The notes under the pieces: generated by a model
What the model was told of the DNA's origin: nothing
Seen by the model: only the letters and a program-made list of their open reading frames with translations
Databases searched by the model: none
Position numbers and translations under genes: made by a program
Part shown: positions 5,976 through 6,827 of the stretch, in pieces
Position numbering within the stretch: position 1 is the first letter of the stretch
How the letters are laid out: every line of letters starts with the position of its first letter
Source: SZUA-254 sp031379665
GTDB taxonomy: Bacteria; Bacteroidota; Ignavibacteria; UBA10030; SZUA-254
DNA length: 6,827 bases
Assembly (NCBI GenBank): GCA_031379665.1
Contig: JANNFI010000007.1
Coordinates: forward strand, 1 to 6,827
Direction: 5' to 3'

Positions 5976-6662
5976 TCAGCCCCGGGACCGGCGGAACTTA
6001 CCGAGAAGTGATTGGGACGTCAACCTTATTTCCGTGCCGGCGCGAAGGCGGCGAATGTTCTCGCGGTGCGTAAAGACGAGCAGGAGCGCGATGCCGATCG
6101 AGAAAAAGATGAGTGTATTGTACCCCTGCAGTTCGGCATGGAACACGTTGTGCCGCAGGAGCATCGCCACCGGCAGCGAGAGGGCCGCGCTGACCGATCC
6201 GAGCGAAACATACCGGGAGGCGACGAACACCACGATGAATACCCCCACGGCCACGAGCAGCTCGATCGTGGCCAGGCTGACGAGAACGCCACCGGCGGTG
6301 GCAATCCCCTTCCCGCCTTTGAATTCGCTGAAAGCAGTCCAGATGTGCCCCAGGATGGCGGCGCAGCCGGCGATGATCTGGATGAGTGTGAAATCCTCGA
6401 ACGGCGTCATGTTTTGGAACGGGATCGGCCCGTACATAAGCATTGGTATCAGCTGGGTCGCGGCGTATCCCTTGAGGATGTCGACGAGGATGACCAGCAC
6501 ACCCGCCCTCCACCCGAGCACGCGGGCGACGTTGGTCCCCCCCGCATTCCCGCTTCCGTGGTTCCGTATGTCGATGCCGAACGAGAGCCTGGAAAGGATG
6601 ATGCTGGTCGGTATGGAACCGACGGCATAGCTCAGGAGGACGATCAGACCGAGTGAAATCAT
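5976..6662 (-). CDS. plsY: Acyl-phosphate:glycerol-3-phosphate acyltransferase PlsY
   Basis: Integral membrane enzyme that moves the acyl group from acyl-phosphate to glycerol 3-phosphate, giving lysophosphatidic acid. The 228 residues are mostly hydrophobic, with about five to seven membrane segments (for example 2-16, 53-68, 92-108, 127-149, 182-197). Family motifs in order: V-G-S-I-P-T-S (14-20), G-S-G-N-A-G-G-T-N-V-A-R (36-47), G-H-I-W (105-108) with F-K-G-G-K-G-I-A-T (114-122), S-L-G-S (153-156), and the end signature H-R-E-N-I-R-R-L-R-A-G-T-E (199-211). The G-N-A-G-G-T-N form differs from the commoner G-N-I/P-G-A-T-N and recalls Chlorobi-type proteins. The ATG at 6662-6660 is preceded by GGGA about eight bases away, a weak ribosome site at best. 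The partner acyltransferase PlsX is not in the window. Confidence 0.97.
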   Translation of the reverse strand: MISLGLIVLLSYAVGSIPTSIILSRLSFGIDIRNHGSGNAGGTNVARVLGWRAGVLVILVDILKGYAATQLIPMLMYGPIPFQNMTPFEDFTLIQIIAGCAAILGHIWTAFSEFKGGKGIATAGGVLVSLATIELLVAVGVFIVVFVASRYVSLGSVSAALSLPVAMLLRHNVFHAELQGYNTLIFFSIGIALLLVFTHRENIRRLRAGTEIRLTSQSLLGKFRRSRG

Positions 6663-6723
6663 CTAGATTTCCCAGTGTGAATAATGAAATCAGTAAATAA
6701 GATAATCAGAATACCAAAGACAA
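6663..6723 (-). promoter_or_regulatory. AT-rich spacer between ispD and plsY; weak promoter candidate
   Basis: Sixty-one bases, far richer in A/T than the flanking genes. On the minus strand TTGTCT, directly after the ispD stop, matches four of six -35 bases. About 18 bases later TATTTA matches four of six -10 bases. The base composition suggests a promoter or leader for plsY-gpsA-recG, but the boxes are poor and read-through from ispD is equally possible. No inverted repeat that looks like a terminator is evident. Confidence 0.25.
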
Positions 6724-6827
6724 TCAAGATGAGTGTGATTCAACCTGCTTTTTTAGCAGGAATTCGCCGATTTCGAGATCCTCGGGCGTTGTAATCTTGA
6801 TATTCCGGTAGGACCCCTCTACTATAG
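6724..6827 (-). CDS. ispD: 2-C-methyl-D-erythritol 4-phosphate cytidylyltransferase IspD, C-terminal end only (cut by right window edge)
   Basis: Thirty-three codons and a TGA (6726-6724) are readable on the minus strand; the rest lies beyond the window. The segment Y-R-N-I-K-I-T-T-P-E-D-L-E-I-G-E is the conserved C-terminal signature of IspD, whose members end with N-I-K-(V/I)-T-T-P-E-D-L followed by a helix. A short charged tail (K-K-Q-V-E-S-H-S-S) completes the protein. IspD transfers CMP from CTP to methylerythritol 4-phosphate in the non-mevalonate isoprenoid pathway. Related nucleotidyltransferases such as TarI share part of this ending, so a homologue cannot be fully excluded from so short a piece. 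Confidence 0.8.
   Translation of the reverse strand, partial: IVEGSYRNIKITTPEDLEIGEFLLKKQVESHSS

Noticed and set aside
6012..6656. Plus-strand frame opposite plsY
   Set aside because: Its highly charged translation mirrors a membrane protein read backwards. PlsY on the minus strand has all its signatures.

Overview
The window is a compact, gene-dense stretch of a bacterial chromosome, GC-rich by eye, with every supported gene on the minus strand. It therefore reads right to left. The organism looks like a high-GC member of the Bacteroidetes/Chlorobi/Ignavibacteria (FCB) group. The PlsY signature (GIDIRN.GSGNAGGTN.ARVLGW) resembles PlsY proteins I remember from that group, and none of the readable start codons has a convincing Shine-Dalgarno sequence at normal spacing, a habit known from Bacteroidetes. 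This placement is an inference from memory, not from a search.

Right half (about 6827 down to 2713): a housekeeping run. It starts with the C-terminal end of ispD (MEP isoprenoid pathway), cut by the window edge. After a 61-base AT-rich spacer come plsY (acyl-phosphate:glycerol-3-phosphate acyltransferase), gpsA (glycerol-3-phosphate dehydrogenase) and recG (branch-migration helicase), separated by only 38 and 24 bases. GpsA makes the glycerol 3-phosphate that PlsY acylates, so these two adjacent genes cover the entry into phospholipid synthesis. RecG is complete and carries all helicase motifs, plus an extra stretch of roughly 19 residues near its C-terminal region compared with the E. coli protein as I remember it.

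Middle (2712-2503): a 210-base non-coding gap. It holds two GC-rich inverted repeats just after recG and then an AT-rich island. The island contains a good sigma-70-like promoter on the minus strand and, just downstream of its expected start point, two direct copies of TGCATCAA that can also fold into a small hairpin.

Left third (2502-1): a probable three-gene operon driven by that promoter. Two adjacent, clearly homologous but diverged ATP-grasp ligases of the D-Ala-D-Ala ligase superfamily are followed by a GNAT acetyltransferase that overlaps the second ligase and runs off the left edge. Both ligases keep the ATP/Mg2+ residues (Asp, Glu and Asn at the same spacing as in Ddl) but lack the Ddl acceptor-site signature. 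They more likely join some other amino acid or carboxylate than make the cell-wall D-Ala-D-Ala dipeptide. Together with the acetyltransferase they suggest a small, uncharacterised peptide or amide pathway. This is the part of the window most worth a second look; its product cannot be read from the sequence.
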